This document shows positions 24,493 through 33,638 of a stretch of 64,000 bases of DNA, piece after piece. The first letter of the stretch is position 1. Each line of letters begins with the position of its first letter. The translations under genes and the position numbers were made by a program. The stretch spans positions 9,882 to 73,881 of the forward strand of contig CAYMAS010000017.1 in NCBI GenBank assembly GCA_964388485.1, written 5' to 3'. Below the pieces are notes generated by a model. It ran no database searches. It was not told the DNA's origin and saw only the letters and a program-made list of their open reading frames with translations. This stretch comes from JBCDKH01 sp964388485 (GTDB taxonomy: Bacteria; Planctomycetota; Phycisphaerae; Tepidisphaerales; Tepidisphaeraceae).

Positions 24493-25971
24493 TCAATCGT
24501 CACGCAGAAGCACCTGCACGACGCGGCTGCCGTCGCCGATGCGGACCGTTGCCCCGACTGTCGGCGGCACCATGCTCAGCAGCCGTTCGGCGGCGGCGGC
24601 TTCCATCACCGGCCGCTCGTTGACGCTGTAGACGAAGTCGCCCGGCTCGATGCCCGCACGACTCGCCGGTGAACCGCGCTCGACGCTCACCACCACAGGC
24701 GGCCCTGCGTTGGAGTCGATCAGTTCGAGGCCGAACAGATCCACGCCCAGCGGCTCCAGCGGGAGCGTCAACTGCCCCGCCGGTGCCTCGCCCACCGTCA
24801 GCGGCAGGTCCAGTGACTCGCCGTCGCGAATGATCGCCAGCGTCAGCACGTCGCCGGGCGTTGCGAAGCTGGCCGTGTTCCGAAGATCCGGGTAATCGTC
24901 GATGCGTGCGTCATCGATGGCAACGACGACGTCGCCGCGTAGCAAGCCTGCCTCGGCGGCGGGCGTTCCTCGGAAAACGCGGTTGATGACGACGCCGCGA
25001 TCGTCCTCGAGGCCGAGGCGATCGGCGGCACCGGGCAGGTCGCGGACGGAGACGCCCGACACGCCGACCCAACCCCGAACGACGCGGCCGGTATCGCGGA
25101 TGTCGGTGAAGATGCGACGCGCCTGGTTGCTCGGGATGGCGAAGCCGATGCCGCTGAAGTCGCCGGTGCGGGTGAAGATCGCCGTGTTGATGCCGACGAT
25201 GCTGCCGGTGATATCGACGAGCGGTCCGCCCGAATTTCCGGGGTTGATGGCGGCGTCGACTTGGATGAAGTCCTGGTAGCCGAACTCGCCGGCCGGGTTG
25301 AGGACGACGTCGCTTTGCGTGCGGTTGAGCGCACTGACGATGCCCGCCGTCATCGAGCCGGCGAAGCCGAACGGGCTGCCGAAGGCGAGCACCCAATCAC
25401 CCTGCCGGAGTGCGTCGCTGTCGCCCCAGTCGGCGGCGATGAGGCCGACAGCGGGCACGCGAAGGACGGCCAGGTCGGTGCTCGAGTCGTCGCCGATGAC
25501 GGTGGCTTCGACCGTGCGGCCGTCGAAGAGCGTGACACTGACGCGACTGGTGCCGCGGATAACGTGTTCGTTCGTGACGACGTAGCCGACGGGGCTTCGG
25601 CCGGTGGTGTCGACCTCGACGATGACGCCGCTGCCGCTGTTGGTCTCCGGGCCGTTTTGGCTGCTGTTGGGCGGGCGGAGGACGTCGATCTTTACGACGC
25701 TGGGCTCGACGGCGGCGTTGACTTCGTTGAAGACGCCTTGCAGCTCCGCGACGCTGGCGAGCCGCAGTTTGCTGGTCTCGACGTCGCTCGCGACCCGGCC
25801 GATGCTCCAGGATTCGAAGCCCTTCGTCGCCGCCCATCCCGCGACGGCGATGAGCCACATGAGGACCGCCCCGATGACGAAGGTTCGCAGGGCGACGAGC
25901 TTCTCCCCGGCGGGACGAGCTTCGACAGCAACGGCTTCGACGGCTTGGGGTTCCTCAGGCACGACCGGCAT
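24493..25971 (-). CDS. HtrA/DegP-like serine protease, membrane anchored
   Basis: A 492-residue protein with a single N-terminal membrane helix (about 30-48), a trypsin-like domain with the catalytic triad H136 (TNEHV), D166 (STDLAVL) and S247 (PGNSGGP), and two PDZ domains (about 285-375 and 395-488). It should degrade or refold damaged envelope proteins. Its 3' side is free; its 5' end overlaps the end of panB by 17 bases, so panB and the protease are likely co-transcribed. Confidence 0.93.
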   Translation of the reverse strand: MPVVPEEPQAVEAVAVEARPAGEKLVALRTFVIGAVLMWLIAVAGWAATKGFESWSIGRVASDVETSKLRLASVAELQGVFNEVNAAVEPSVVKIDVLRPPNSSQNGPETNSGSGVIVEVDTTGRSPVGYVVTNEHVIRGTSRVSVTLFDGRTVEATVIGDDSSTDLAVLRVPAVGLIAADWGDSDALRQGDWVLAFGSPFGFAGSMTAGIVSALNRTQSDVVLNPAGEFGYQDFIQVDAAINPGNSGGPLVDITGSIVGINTAIFTRTGDFSGIGFAIPSNQARRIFTDIRDTGRVVRGWVGVSGVSVRDLPGAADRLGLEDDRGVVINRVFRGTPAAEAGLLRGDVVVAIDDARIDDYPDLRNTASFATPGDVLTLAIIRDGESLDLPLTVGEAPAGQLTLPLEPLGVDLFGLELIDSNAGPPVVVSVERGSPASRAGIEPGDFVYSVNERPVMEAAAAERLLSMVPPTVGATVRIGDGSRVVQVLLRDD

Positions 25972-26770
25972 CGTAGAGGTGCTCCGCCGCCGGGTATCGA
26001 CCGCTGTGGACCATCTCGACCCACTGCTTCGCCGCCTCGGGCAACGGCAAGACGCCCAGGTCCGGCACGAACTTGGGCCGGCGGTCAGTCAGGCCCAGAA
26101 GGTCCTGGAGCACGACGACGTACGCGGTCGGGGCCGGGCCTGCACCGCAACCAATGACTGGGAGATCGACTTCGTGACAAAGCTGCTGCGACGCCTCAGG
26201 TGGCACGGCTTCGAGAAGGATCATGCTCGCCCCGTTCATCTGGAAGTCGCGGGCCAGGTCGATCAGCTCGTTGATCGCCTCGTCGCTCTTGGCCTGCACG
26301 CGGTAGCCGATCGTCTGCACGCTCTGCGGCCGAAGCCCCAGGTGGACGCAGACTGCCACGCCGGCATCGTTCAGGGCCTGGACGAGGTTCAGGTGCCGCG
26401 GCGTCGCTTCCAACTTGACACTGTCGCACCCGGTCTGGCGTACCATGCGACAGACGTTGTCGACGGCGTCGCCGGTCGAACCGTGGTAGCTGCCGAACGG
26501 CATGTCCGCCATGACGTGGCAGCCGGGAGCCCCGCGACGGACGGCTTCGGTGAGGGTGATGAGAAAGTCGAGGTCGATCCGCGTGGTGCGTTCGTGGCCG
26601 AGGATGACGTTGGCTGCGGAGTCGCCGACGAGAAGAATGTCGAGCCCGGCAGCGTCGAGGTGTCGGGCGGTCAGGTGGTCGTAGCAGGTGAGCATCGCGA
26701 GCTTGCGGCCGTCGTGTTGGGCGGCTTGAAGGTTGCGGAGGGTGAGCCGCTTACGCTCGGAAGGGGACAT
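25955..26770 (-). CDS. panB: 3-methyl-2-oxobutanoate hydroxymethyltransferase
   Basis: PanB makes ketopantoate from 2-oxoisovalerate and methylene-tetrahydrofolate, the first step of pantothenate synthesis. Recognised segments are MLTCYDHLTARHLDAAG, LLVGDSAANVILGHE (metal-binding Asp), VMADMPFGSYHG, the catalytic Glu of LLEAVPPE, HLGLRPQSV and PVIGCGAGP. At 271 residues it is complete. panC and panD are not in the window. Confidence 0.95.
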   Translation of the reverse strand: MSPSERKRLTLRNLQAAQHDGRKLAMLTCYDHLTARHLDAAGLDILLVGDSAANVILGHERTTRIDLDFLITLTEAVRRGAPGCHVMADMPFGSYHGSTGDAVDNVCRMVRQTGCDSVKLEATPRHLNLVQALNDAGVAVCVHLGLRPQSVQTIGYRVQAKSDEAINELIDLARDFQMNGASMILLEAVPPEASQQLCHEVDLPVIGCGAGPAPTAYVVVLQDLLGLTDRRPKFVPDLGVLPLPEAAKQWVEMVHSGRYPAAEHLYDAGRA

Positions 26771-26800
26771 GGCGTTAGGTTAGCGAGATGCAGAGTCGGA

Positions 26801-26823
26801 CCGTGGGACTCGAAGTTCCACGG
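26801..26823. promoter_or_regulatory. Hairpin in the panB/GH5 divergent spacer
   Basis: CCGTGGGACT and AGTTCCACGG pair around a 3-base loop (10 bp with one G-U). It sits between the two divergent starts and could be an operator or the 5' leader structure of the glycosidase gene. No T tract follows. Confidence 0.35.
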
Positions 26824-26855
26824 CTTGATCGGAGGGTTCTGATAGGATCCGCACG

Positions 26856-27998
26856 ATGCGATGGATGCTTTTGATCGTGCTGGTGCTTGCAGGTTCGTTG
26901 CGAGCGGACGGGTTTCAGCGTGGGATCAACTTGAGTCACTGGTATGCGCAGACGCTCGTCGGGCATTACGACGAGTCGCATCTGGCGACGTACTTCACGA
27001 AGGAAGATGCCGAGCTCATCGCGAAGAGCGGGTTGGATCACGTGCGGCTGACGGTTGAGCCGGCGATCTTTTTCATCGAGGACCAGCCCGAACAGATCGG
27101 CGGCGTGAGCTTCAGTCGAGAGCGCTTGCGACAGTTTCACGAGCGTGTTCGATGGCTGCTCGACGCCGAACTGAACGTCATCATCGATGTTCACCCGAGC
27201 GACAACTACAAGGCATCATTGAACACGCCCCAAGGTCGCGAACGGTTCGTCAAGCATTGGTGGATACTGACGAACACCTTGGGGAAGTTTGATCCAGATC
27301 GCGTCCGCTTCGAAATCATGAATGAGCCGCACAACGTTGACGATTGGCGCTCGATTCAGAAAGAGGTCATCGAGGCCATAAGACCAATCGTGCCACGCCA
27401 CACCATCATCGTCACCGCCGGCGGCTGGTCGCATGCGGCATCGCTGTACGGTGACGAGGACGACCAGAACCACAAGCCGACGCAGCCGTTCGAGCCATAC
27501 GACGTCGAGAACCTTGTCTACACGTTTCACTACTACGAGCCGTTCATGTTCACGCACCAAGGTGCCGGCTGGGCCTGGCCGCCGGCGATGCGGACGAAGG
27601 GCCTGCCGTGGCCGATCGAAGCCGGCGATGCCGACTTGGCGGAAGACATCGCCCGCCGCACCACCACCGATGACGAGGCCTTCGGCCACGTCCGCTTCCA
27701 GATCGAAAACGGCTATTTCACGAAGGCCTGGACCCGCGAACGCTTCGAGAAGGTCGCCGCCTGGCGGGACGAGCACGACGTCGAGGTCTACCTCGGCGAG
27801 TTCGGCGTCTTTGCCCCGCACGCTCCACGCGACAGCCGTCTGGCGTGGACCGATTACGTGACCGACCTCGCGAACGAATTCGAATTCGGCTACGCCATGT
27901 GGGATTACTCCGGCGGCTTCGCCCTCTTCCCCGGCAAACCTGGCGAACGCAAGGCGGACCGTGAGGTGCTGAACCTACTGCTCGGTGAAGGTGATTGA
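26856..27998 (+). CDS. Glycoside hydrolase family 5, exported
   Basis: A signal peptide (residues 1-17, LAGSLRA) is followed by a complete TIM-barrel of the GH5 (cellulase A) type: RGINLSHWYAQ, the LDHVRLTVEP strand, NVIIDVHP, the acid/base Glu in FEIMNEPHN, the HYYEPFMFTH strand, and the nucleophile Glu in EVYLGEFG, then WDYSGGFALF. It should cleave beta-linked polysaccharide outside the cytoplasm; the exact substrate cannot be told. No carbohydrate-binding or dockerin domain is attached. A toxin-antitoxin pair follows. Confidence 0.9.
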   Translation: MRWMLLIVLVLAGSLRADGFQRGINLSHWYAQTLVGHYDESHLATYFTKEDAELIAKSGLDHVRLTVEPAIFFIEDQPEQIGGVSFSRERLRQFHERVRWLLDAELNVIIDVHPSDNYKASLNTPQGRERFVKHWWILTNTLGKFDPDRVRFEIMNEPHNVDDWRSIQKEVIEAIRPIVPRHTIIVTAGGWSHAASLYGDEDDQNHKPTQPFEPYDVENLVYTFHYYEPFMFTHQGAGWAWPPAMRTKGLPWPIEAGDADLAEDIARRTTTDDEAFGHVRFQIENGYFTKAWTRERFEKVAAWRDEHDVEVYLGEFGVFAPHAPRDSRLAWTDYVTDLANEFEFGYAMWDYSGGFALFPGKPGERKADREVLNLLLGEGD

Positions 27999-28035
27999 TA
28001 TACTTTGCGAGACTCCCCTGTCACGGAAGCCCATC

Positions 28036-28329
28036 ATGACCCTCACCCTCTCCGAGAAGCTGCAGCGACGCATTGATCAACGCATCGGACACGGCTTCGA
28101 TACCGCCGAAGACGTCATCGTCGCCGCCATGGACCTGCTCGAAGCGACGCCTCCGCCCGAGCGTGAGAACCCACGTTGGGAGACGGACGAGGAGTACGAT
28201 CAGTGGCTCGTGGAGGAGCTGGAGCGACGTGAGCGTGAGGACACGGGCCGCCACTACACCTGGGAGGATGTTCAAGAGAAAATCGGGAAGCTGCGAGCGG
28301 AGCTTCAGGAGCGAGGCGAACTGAAGTGA
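28036..28329 (+). CDS. ParD-like antitoxin
   Basis: A 97-residue acidic protein with an N-terminal ribbon-helix-helix-like segment (MTLTLSEKLQRRIDQRI, then TAEDVIVAAMDLLE), the layout of ParD/CopG antitoxins, and a charged helical C-terminal half that would wrap the toxin. Its stop overlaps the GTG start of the RelE/ParE-like gene (GTGA). The ATG at 28036 gives the family N-terminus. It likely represses its own promoter. Confidence 0.78.
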   Translation: MTLTLSEKLQRRIDQRIGHGFDTAEDVIVAAMDLLEATPPPERENPRWETDEEYDQWLVEELERREREDTGRHYTWEDVQEKIGKLRAELQERGELK

Positions 28330-28634
28330 GCTTCGACCTCACCAAAGAGGCGAGGAACGATGCTTTCCGTCTCTGGCACTATCTCGCGACGGAAGTCGGT
28401 GAAGAGGCAGCCGATCGTCAACTCGCAAAGGTGCGTGACGACGCCATGCGGCTCGTGGAGACGCCGACGCTCGGAACCAGCCGATCGCCTGCGTTTCCCA
28501 AGCGTTACCGCTTCTTCCGCTCAGGCAACCACTTCATCGTCTACCGCCTCGACCCGGACGTGCTCAAGGTCGTTGCGATCATCCATGCAGCCCGGGATCT
28601 CGAGACGGCCCTGCGACGTCGGCTCCCGGTGTGA
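28326..28634 (+). CDS. RelE/ParE family toxin
   Basis: A 102-residue protein with the ParE/RelE pattern: FDLTKEARNDAFRLWHYLA, a central helix (ADRQLAKVRDDAMRLVETP), then RYRFFRSGNHFIVYRLD and VVAIIHAARD with a final arginine-rich tail. ParE toxins inhibit gyrase and RelE toxins cut mRNA; the sequence alone does not decide. The GTG start overlaps the antitoxin stop, the normal order and coupling for such modules. It probably stabilises the region or acts in stress. Confidence 0.85.
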   Translation: MSFDLTKEARNDAFRLWHYLATEVGEEAADRQLAKVRDDAMRLVETPTLGTSRSPAFPKRYRFFRSGNHFIVYRLDPDVLKVVAIIHAARDLETALRRRLPV

Positions 28635-28651
28635 CGCCGGAGGCTTCCGAT

Positions 28652-31600
28652 CTACGCGAAGTCGATCACCCCGATGCGGCCGTCCCAGCGGCCGTAGTAG
28701 AGGCGGCCGTCGTCGGTGGCGTCCATGCTCGTGATCGGGCCCGCGCCGGTGAAGATCGTCTCGACGCGGACGAAGTTGTCGTTGGCATCGAGCACCACCG
28801 CCTCCACCACGCCGCTGTTCCAGTCGACGAGCAGCAGGCTGTTGCGGTACTCGCTCGGCCAGGCGTTGCCTTCGAGGAAGTCGCCGATGATGAAGGCGCG
28901 GGCACCTTGCGAGTGGTCGCGGCTGAAGACCGGCAGCGTCAGGTCGCCGTCGACGGTCTCGCCCGCGTAGAACGGGCCGGCGGCCGGCTCGTTGCGGTAG
29001 CCGTTGGTCTGGTTGGCGCCGGTGTAGCGGCCCTCGTACCAGGGCCAGCCGAAGTTCTCTTCGCCCGAGCCGCCGCCGGTCCCGCCGGTGGCGACGCGAT
29101 TGATCTCCTCGACCGTGCCCCAGCCGACGTCGCCGATGAACAGGTCGCCATCCGCCTGCACCGCGACGCTGAACGGGTTCCGCAGGCCCAGCGACCAGAC
29201 GCGGCTGGCGTTGTCGTCGCTGTCGCCCGTCCAGAACGGATTGTCGCTCAGGCCACGACCAGTGTCCGGATCGACGCGAAGCACCTTGCCGCGAAGCGTG
29301 TCGAGGTCCTGGACGTACTTCGTCCGCGGGTCGACGGCTCCGTAGCTGGTGGCATCGCCGGTGGTGATGTAGAGGTTGCCGTCGGCACCGAAGGCAAGGT
29401 CGCCGACGCTGTGCGACTGCGAATCGCTGGCGATGAAGTCGTTGACGTACTGACCGTTGTTCCGCGGATCTTCGGGCGTGCCGCTGGCGGGTAGATCGAA
29501 GTTGCTCCGGCCGGTCGAGTCCTTGTCGGGGCCGGAGATGTTGTCCCACGTCGACCGCTTGCCGACGATGACTTCCTGGCTGTTCGGGACGGCCGTCCGG
29601 TAGCCTGTCGAGGCGTCGGCGGTGAAGCGAACGACGCGGCCGGCGCGGTTGCCGTTGGCATCGCGAGCGGCGAGCCCGCTGCCGCTGGCTGCTTCGGGCG
29701 GGTCGTAGGTGTACATCGCGTAGACGTACGGCTCGGTCGGGAAGTTGGGATCGAGCTCGATTGCCAGCAGGCCGCGGTCGCGGGTGCCGTTGACATCGTC
29801 GGTGATGTCGACAAAGGGCGTGCTGATGAGGTCGCCATCGACGACGAGGCGAATCCGCCCGGCCCGCTCTGCGGCGTAGACGACATCGCCGAGGCTGCCG
29901 GCGTACTTGACGTCGGTCACGCTGCTGATGCCGCCGATGACGATGTCGGTTCGGCGGAACTCGCCCGTCGGAGCGGGCGGCGTGACGGTGTCGTCGCCGG
30001 GGATCTCGTCGAGATCGTCCGTCGACGGTGCGTCGTCCGTGTTGGTCACGTAGACGCCGTCGAGGCGAATGCCGTTTTCCCGGCCGGCGATCTGCAGCGT
30101 GTGATCGCCCGCCGGGAGGAAGAAGCTGACGGTCTCGTCGTTGGCCTGATCGTTGTAGACGCGGAACCACTGCAGGCCGTTCGTGTCCGGCAGGCCGTTG
30201 AACCGGACCCAGCCATCGCTACGGGAGATGTTGTCGCTCTCCGAGACGTCGGCCCCGTCGACGCGGACCCAGAACGAGTTGGCCCCGCCGCCGCCGGAAT
30301 CGAGCCGCAGGTCGACCGTGTACAGCCCGGCCGACGGTGCGGAGAAGTCGAATTCGAGCGGGCTGCTCGCTGGACCGGCGGTGCTCTTGGTGCCGTCCCA
30401 ACGAACGCTTCCGCCGCCCGAGCCGCCGGCCAGCTCGGTCCAGCCGTTGGACCCGGAAGCCGCGGCGTTTTCCGCCTGATCGTAGAAGCTCATCGGCGTC
30501 GGCGCTACGACGTCCGGCTCGCTCGCGAGCGAGACGTTGTCGATGTAGTAGACCTCGCTGCTGGCGGTCGTACGAATGTCGATGAGGATCGTCACGACGT
30601 CCGCATCGATGCCGTCGTAGCTGCGGGTGATGTTGCCGAAGTTGTCGACCAGCCTTTCGAGAAGAACGACTTGCCCCGTCTCGTCCTGGTATCGTACCTC
30701 TACGAAGTCGACCCACTGTCCGCTGCCCTCCATGTCGCCGCTGGCGCTGAGGACGAGCGAAAGCACCGCCGGGCCGTCGGCACCGACGCTGATCGGGTCG
30801 CTGGTGAAGCGGGCGGCGGTATCGGGTCCGGTGTTGCTGACGCGCAGTCGATTCGACTGGACTTCGGCGCGGTTGCCGGAGGTGCCGCTGAGTTGCCAGC
30901 CGGTCGTGCCGGAGTCGCTCTGCGTGCCGTTGGGCAGATTGAACTGCTCGAGCCACGGCAGGTCGCCCGCGACCGGTGGCGGCTGGTCGTTGTCGGTGAT
31001 GACGATTTGAGCCGTTCGCGGAGCGCCGAGGTTCGCGCCTGTCACCGCATCGAGCGAGACGAAGAAGGCTTCATCGCCTTCGTTGAGCGTGTCGTCGCTG
31101 AGATTGATGCGAAGCGTTTGGGTTGTTTCGCCCGGCTCGAACCGGAGCGTGCCGCTGCGAGCCTGGTAGTCGAGGCCGCCGGTAGCGCTGATGTCGCCGG
31201 TGTTGAAATCGAGGGTCGCGGTGCCGTCGGAGCCACCGACGCGGTTGACGGTGATATCGACGAAGCCGGCACCCTCGTCGACCGTGTAGGAGCCGCTGCC
31301 GAGTTGAAAGGTGCCGCTGGCGAGGGCTTGCTCGACGGTGACGCTGACAGTCGCCGAATCACTGCCGCCGCGGCCGTCGGTGACGGTGTAGGTGAACGCG
31401 TCTGTCCCGGCGAAGCCGAGGTTCGGCTTGTAGAAGACGCGGGTGCCGTCGGTGCTGACGGTGCCGTTGGAAGCGCCCGAGGCACCGGTGACGACGAGGC
31501 TGTCGCCGTCGGTGTCCGAGTCGTTGGCGAGGACGGCGAGCGGGTTGTTGCCGCTATTCTGGGTGACGGTGTAGCTGTCGTCGTCGGCGACGGGATCGGC

Positions 31601-32362
31601 ATTGTCGGTGCCGGGCAGGAGCGTTTGGAACGACCAGCTCAGGACGTCGTGGCGGTTGTGGAAGTAGCCGCTGGCGGCGGTCAGGCCGATGTGAGCCTCG
31701 CCGCGGGTGAAGCTCGGCAGGTCGATGGGCCGATTGAGCAGCGGGACACTTGGCTTGGCGTTTTGGTCGTTGAGGTAGACACGGAGCCGGTCGCTCGTCG
31801 CGTCGTAGTCGATCCACGCCCACCGCGTTCGGCCGTCGTTGAGGTCGCCGTTGACGATGGCGACGCTCTGCGCGTCCATCGCGGCGGCACTGTTGCCGTC
31901 GACGTGCAGGGCGACGTGGTCGCTCGCCGGATCGCCGAAGCTCTCAGCCGAATCGAACTCCACCGCGACGCCCGGCCAGAGTCCGGCGTAGCCGAGTGAC
32001 CCGCCCGGGAAGCCCGGCAGCGGAGCTTCGCCGTCGCCGCCCCAGAGGACGAAGACGAGCCCGTCGCCACCAGCCAGACGATCGCCGCCGCCGATGTTGA
32101 AGCTGAAGGTGGTCGAGAAGCCGGTGTCGTCGTCGAAGACGAGCTTGTCGTCAGTAAAGACGTTGCCCTGGCTGTACTGGACGTCGGGCGAGACGCGGAG
32201 CCTGCCGTTGACGACGTCGGCATCGCCGCCGAGGTCGAGTTCGGCCGTGTTGCTGTCGGTGAACGAGCCGTAGTCGAAGTCGACGCTGCTGACGGCAGCG
32301 AGGAGTCGGCGGCCTTCGAGTCGCTCGGGTCGGAACGAGGGTCGGGTGGTGGATCGGTTCAC
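28652..32362 (-). CDS. Modular surface protein: lectin-like, Calx-beta and PQQ-type sugar dehydrogenase domains
   Basis: A 1236-residue exported protein. The N-terminus FRPERLEGRRLLAA is the LEPR-XLL-type signal of planctomycete surface proteins. Then follow an L-type lectin-like domain (about 23-248; GLVFVLWGGDGEA, VAVEFDSAESFG), a cadherin/tandem-95-like domain (254-345; VLANDSDTDGDSL), a Calx-beta domain (350-455; GGLDYQARSGTLRFEPGE), two beta-sandwich CBM-like regions (465-610 and 622-775), and a C-terminal beta-propeller resembling soluble glucose/sorbosone dehydrogenase (799-1236; RGLLAIELDPNF, FGADGNLYITTGD, GWGTVEEINR). It likely binds and oxidises sugars at the cell surface. Start GTG 32362 is preferred; TTG 32398 is possible. 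Confidence 0.85.
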   Translation of the reverse strand: MNRSTTRPSFRPERLEGRRLLAAVSSVDFDYGSFTDSNTAELDLGGDADVVNGRLRVSPDVQYSQGNVFTDDKLVFDDDTGFSTTFSFNIGGGDRLAGGDGLVFVLWGGDGEAPLPGFPGGSLGYAGLWPGVAVEFDSAESFGDPASDHVALHVDGNSAAAMDAQSVAIVNGDLNDGRTRWAWIDYDATSDRLRVYLNDQNAKPSVPLLNRPIDLPSFTRGEAHIGLTAASGYFHNRHDVLSWSFQTLLPGTDNADPVADDDSYTVTQNSGNNPLAVLANDSDTDGDSLVVTGASGASNGTVSTDGTRVFYKPNLGFAGTDAFTYTVTDGRGGSDSATVSVTVEQALASGTFQLGSGSYTVDEGAGFVDITVNRVGGSDGTATLDFNTGDISATGGLDYQARSGTLRFEPGETTQTLRINLSDDTLNEGDEAFFVSLDAVTGANLGAPRTAQIVITDNDQPPPVAGDLPWLEQFNLPNGTQSDSGTTGWQLSGTSGNRAEVQSNRLRVSNTGPDTAARFTSDPISVGADGPAVLSLVLSASGDMEGSGQWVDFVEVRYQDETGQVVLLERLVDNFGNITRSYDGIDADVVTILIDIRTTASSEVYYIDNVSLASEPDVVAPTPMSFYDQAENAAASGSNGWTELAGGSGGGSVRWDGTKSTAGPASSPLEFDFSAPSAGLYTVDLRLDSGGGGANSFWVRVDGADVSESDNISRSDGWVRFNGLPDTNGLQWFRVYNDQANDETVSFFLPAGDHTLQIAGRENGIRLDGVYVTNTDDAPSTDDLDEIPGDDTVTPPAPTGEFRRTDIVIGGISSVTDVKYAGSLGDVVYAAERAGRIRLVVDGDLISTPFVDITDDVNGTRDRGLLAIELDPNFPTEPYVYAMYTYDPPEAASGSGLAARDANGNRAGRVVRFTADASTGYRTAVPNSQEVIVGKRSTWDNISGPDKDSTGRSNFDLPASGTPEDPRNNGQYVNDFIASDSQSHSVGDLAFGADGNLYITTGDATSYGAVDPRTKYVQDLDTLRGKVLRVDPDTGRGLSDNPFWTGDSDDNASRVWSLGLRNPFSVAVQADGDLFIGDVGWGTVEEINRVATGGTGGGSGEENFGWPWYEGRYTGANQTNGYRNEPAAGPFYAGETVDGDLTLPVFSRDHSQGARAFIIGDFLEGNAWPSEYRNSLLLVDWNSGVVEAVVLDANDNFVRVETIFTGAGPITSMDATDDGRLYYGRWDGRIGVIDFA

Positions 32363-32597
32363 GGTGCTACTGATGCATCGACCGCAGAACGGCGGCAACT
32401 CAGTGGCGAAGCAAAAATCGACCGATAAGCCGAACGCGTCCTACGGGCGCGAAGTCGGGTAAGATGCGCCGCCTGTGCGGCTTCTGCAGATGAAGCTGTT
32501 GGAACGACCAGCAGGAGTAGCGTCTTGCTCGCTGTTCAGATACGACGGCACGTCGGAAGCTACCTTGGCTGTTCCGGAAGATGCTGCCTGTGCCGCT

Positions 32598-33455
32598 CTA
32601 TCGCCGGCGGGCGCTCATCAAGCCCAACACGCCGAACACGCCCGCTGCCGCTGTGGGTTCGGGCACGCTCAATGCGGTTACGACCAAGTCGTCGAAGGCG
32701 TAGTTGGCTGAGATCCCGTCAAGCACGCGAATCTCGAAGCCGTCGACCGTCCCGTCGCGGAGCACGCCAGTGACTACAGACCTGACGATGCGCGGCCCGC
32801 CCGCTTCGCCAAGATCGAACAGCGTCCACATACCCGTCGGCAGGACGGTGCCGTAGCGGAAGAGTGTGCGGTTCGGGACGTTGTTGTAAACCCACGCCAG
32901 GTTACGAGGACCGGTGTCGAGCAAGCCGTCATCAAACGTGCCGTCCTCATCGATGTCGATGACGCTGATGTCCTGCGGCTGGCCAATATACGAGATGTCG
33001 ATATCGGCGACAGCCGTGGTGCCGTCGAGGAGGCTCAGGTTGAGCCGCCCGTCTGAAAGGGAACCCGCCGTCGATTTCCGATTCCGGAAACGAAACGCGA
33101 CTTCACCGTAGTCGAGAGTGGCTTCAGTACCCGTGACGAGGCTGGTGTCGAAGTTCGCGATGCCGCCGGGGTCGAAGGCACCGTTGCCATTCCTGCCGGT
33201 CTGGACCACGTAGGCGATGCTGTGATCCCGGTCGCGATCCGGAAAGATCGGGGCATAGGCACCGGCATTGGGCAGTTGCGAGAACCGCGTGCCGCTCGAG
33301 CGATTGACCGTGTCAGACCACGTCCCGACCAGCGGCGAATCGTCCGCAACGGCCTTAGCGAAGTCGTCGTGGAAGATGCGGACATCACCTGCACGACCCG
33401 GTTCGGCAACGAACAGGCAGGTGGCGGTGGCGAAGATGAAGCAGGTCCGACGCAT
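32598..33455 (-). CDS. PEP-CTERM sorted exported protein
   Basis: A 285-residue protein with a signal peptide (1-22, VAEPGRA) and a C-terminal VPEP motif followed by a hydrophobic stretch and RRR (residues 264-285), the PEP-CTERM sorting signal handled by exosortase. The body is beta-rich with no recognised domain (segments RDHSIAYVVQTGRNGNGAF and NLAWVYNNVPNRTLFRYG). Such proteins are exported to the surface or extracellular matrix. It lies upstream of the large lectin/dehydrogenase gene on the same strand with a 199-base spacer. No exosortase is in the window. Confidence 0.82.
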   Translation of the reverse strand: MRRTCFIFATATCLFVAEPGRAGDVRIFHDDFAKAVADDSPLVGTWSDTVNRSSGTRFSQLPNAGAYAPIFPDRDRDHSIAYVVQTGRNGNGAFDPGGIANFDTSLVTGTEATLDYGEVAFRFRNRKSTAGSLSDGRLNLSLLDGTTAVADIDISYIGQPQDISVIDIDEDGTFDDGLLDTGPRNLAWVYNNVPNRTLFRYGTVLPTGMWTLFDLGEAGGPRIVRSVVTGVLRDGTVDGFEIRVLDGISANYAFDDLVVTALSVPEPTAAAGVFGVLGLMSARRR

Positions 33456-33638
33456 GATCTCCCGGCAGTGCCTCTACAGGAGAGGCGCTTTCTACAGGAT
33501 GCTCATCGACCACCGCATTGCAAGGTCGACAGTCGATGATCTTCACGTGGACGAGAATTGGCATTACAAGCCCGGGCCCGATAATCTCTTGCACGGCTGC
33601 GCACGGACGCACATCCACACCCTCTCCAACCTCCTCCT

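Noticed and set aside
28036..28634. Defence island around the toxin-antitoxin pair
   Set aside because: Flanking genes are a glycosidase and a surface protein; no restriction, CBASS, retron or similar components are present.
30101..31999. 632-codon plus-strand open frame opposite the lectin/dehydrogenase gene
   Set aside because: Repetitive VDxxGVGxDA-like translation arises from the complementary Gly/Asp/Ser codons of the surface protein.
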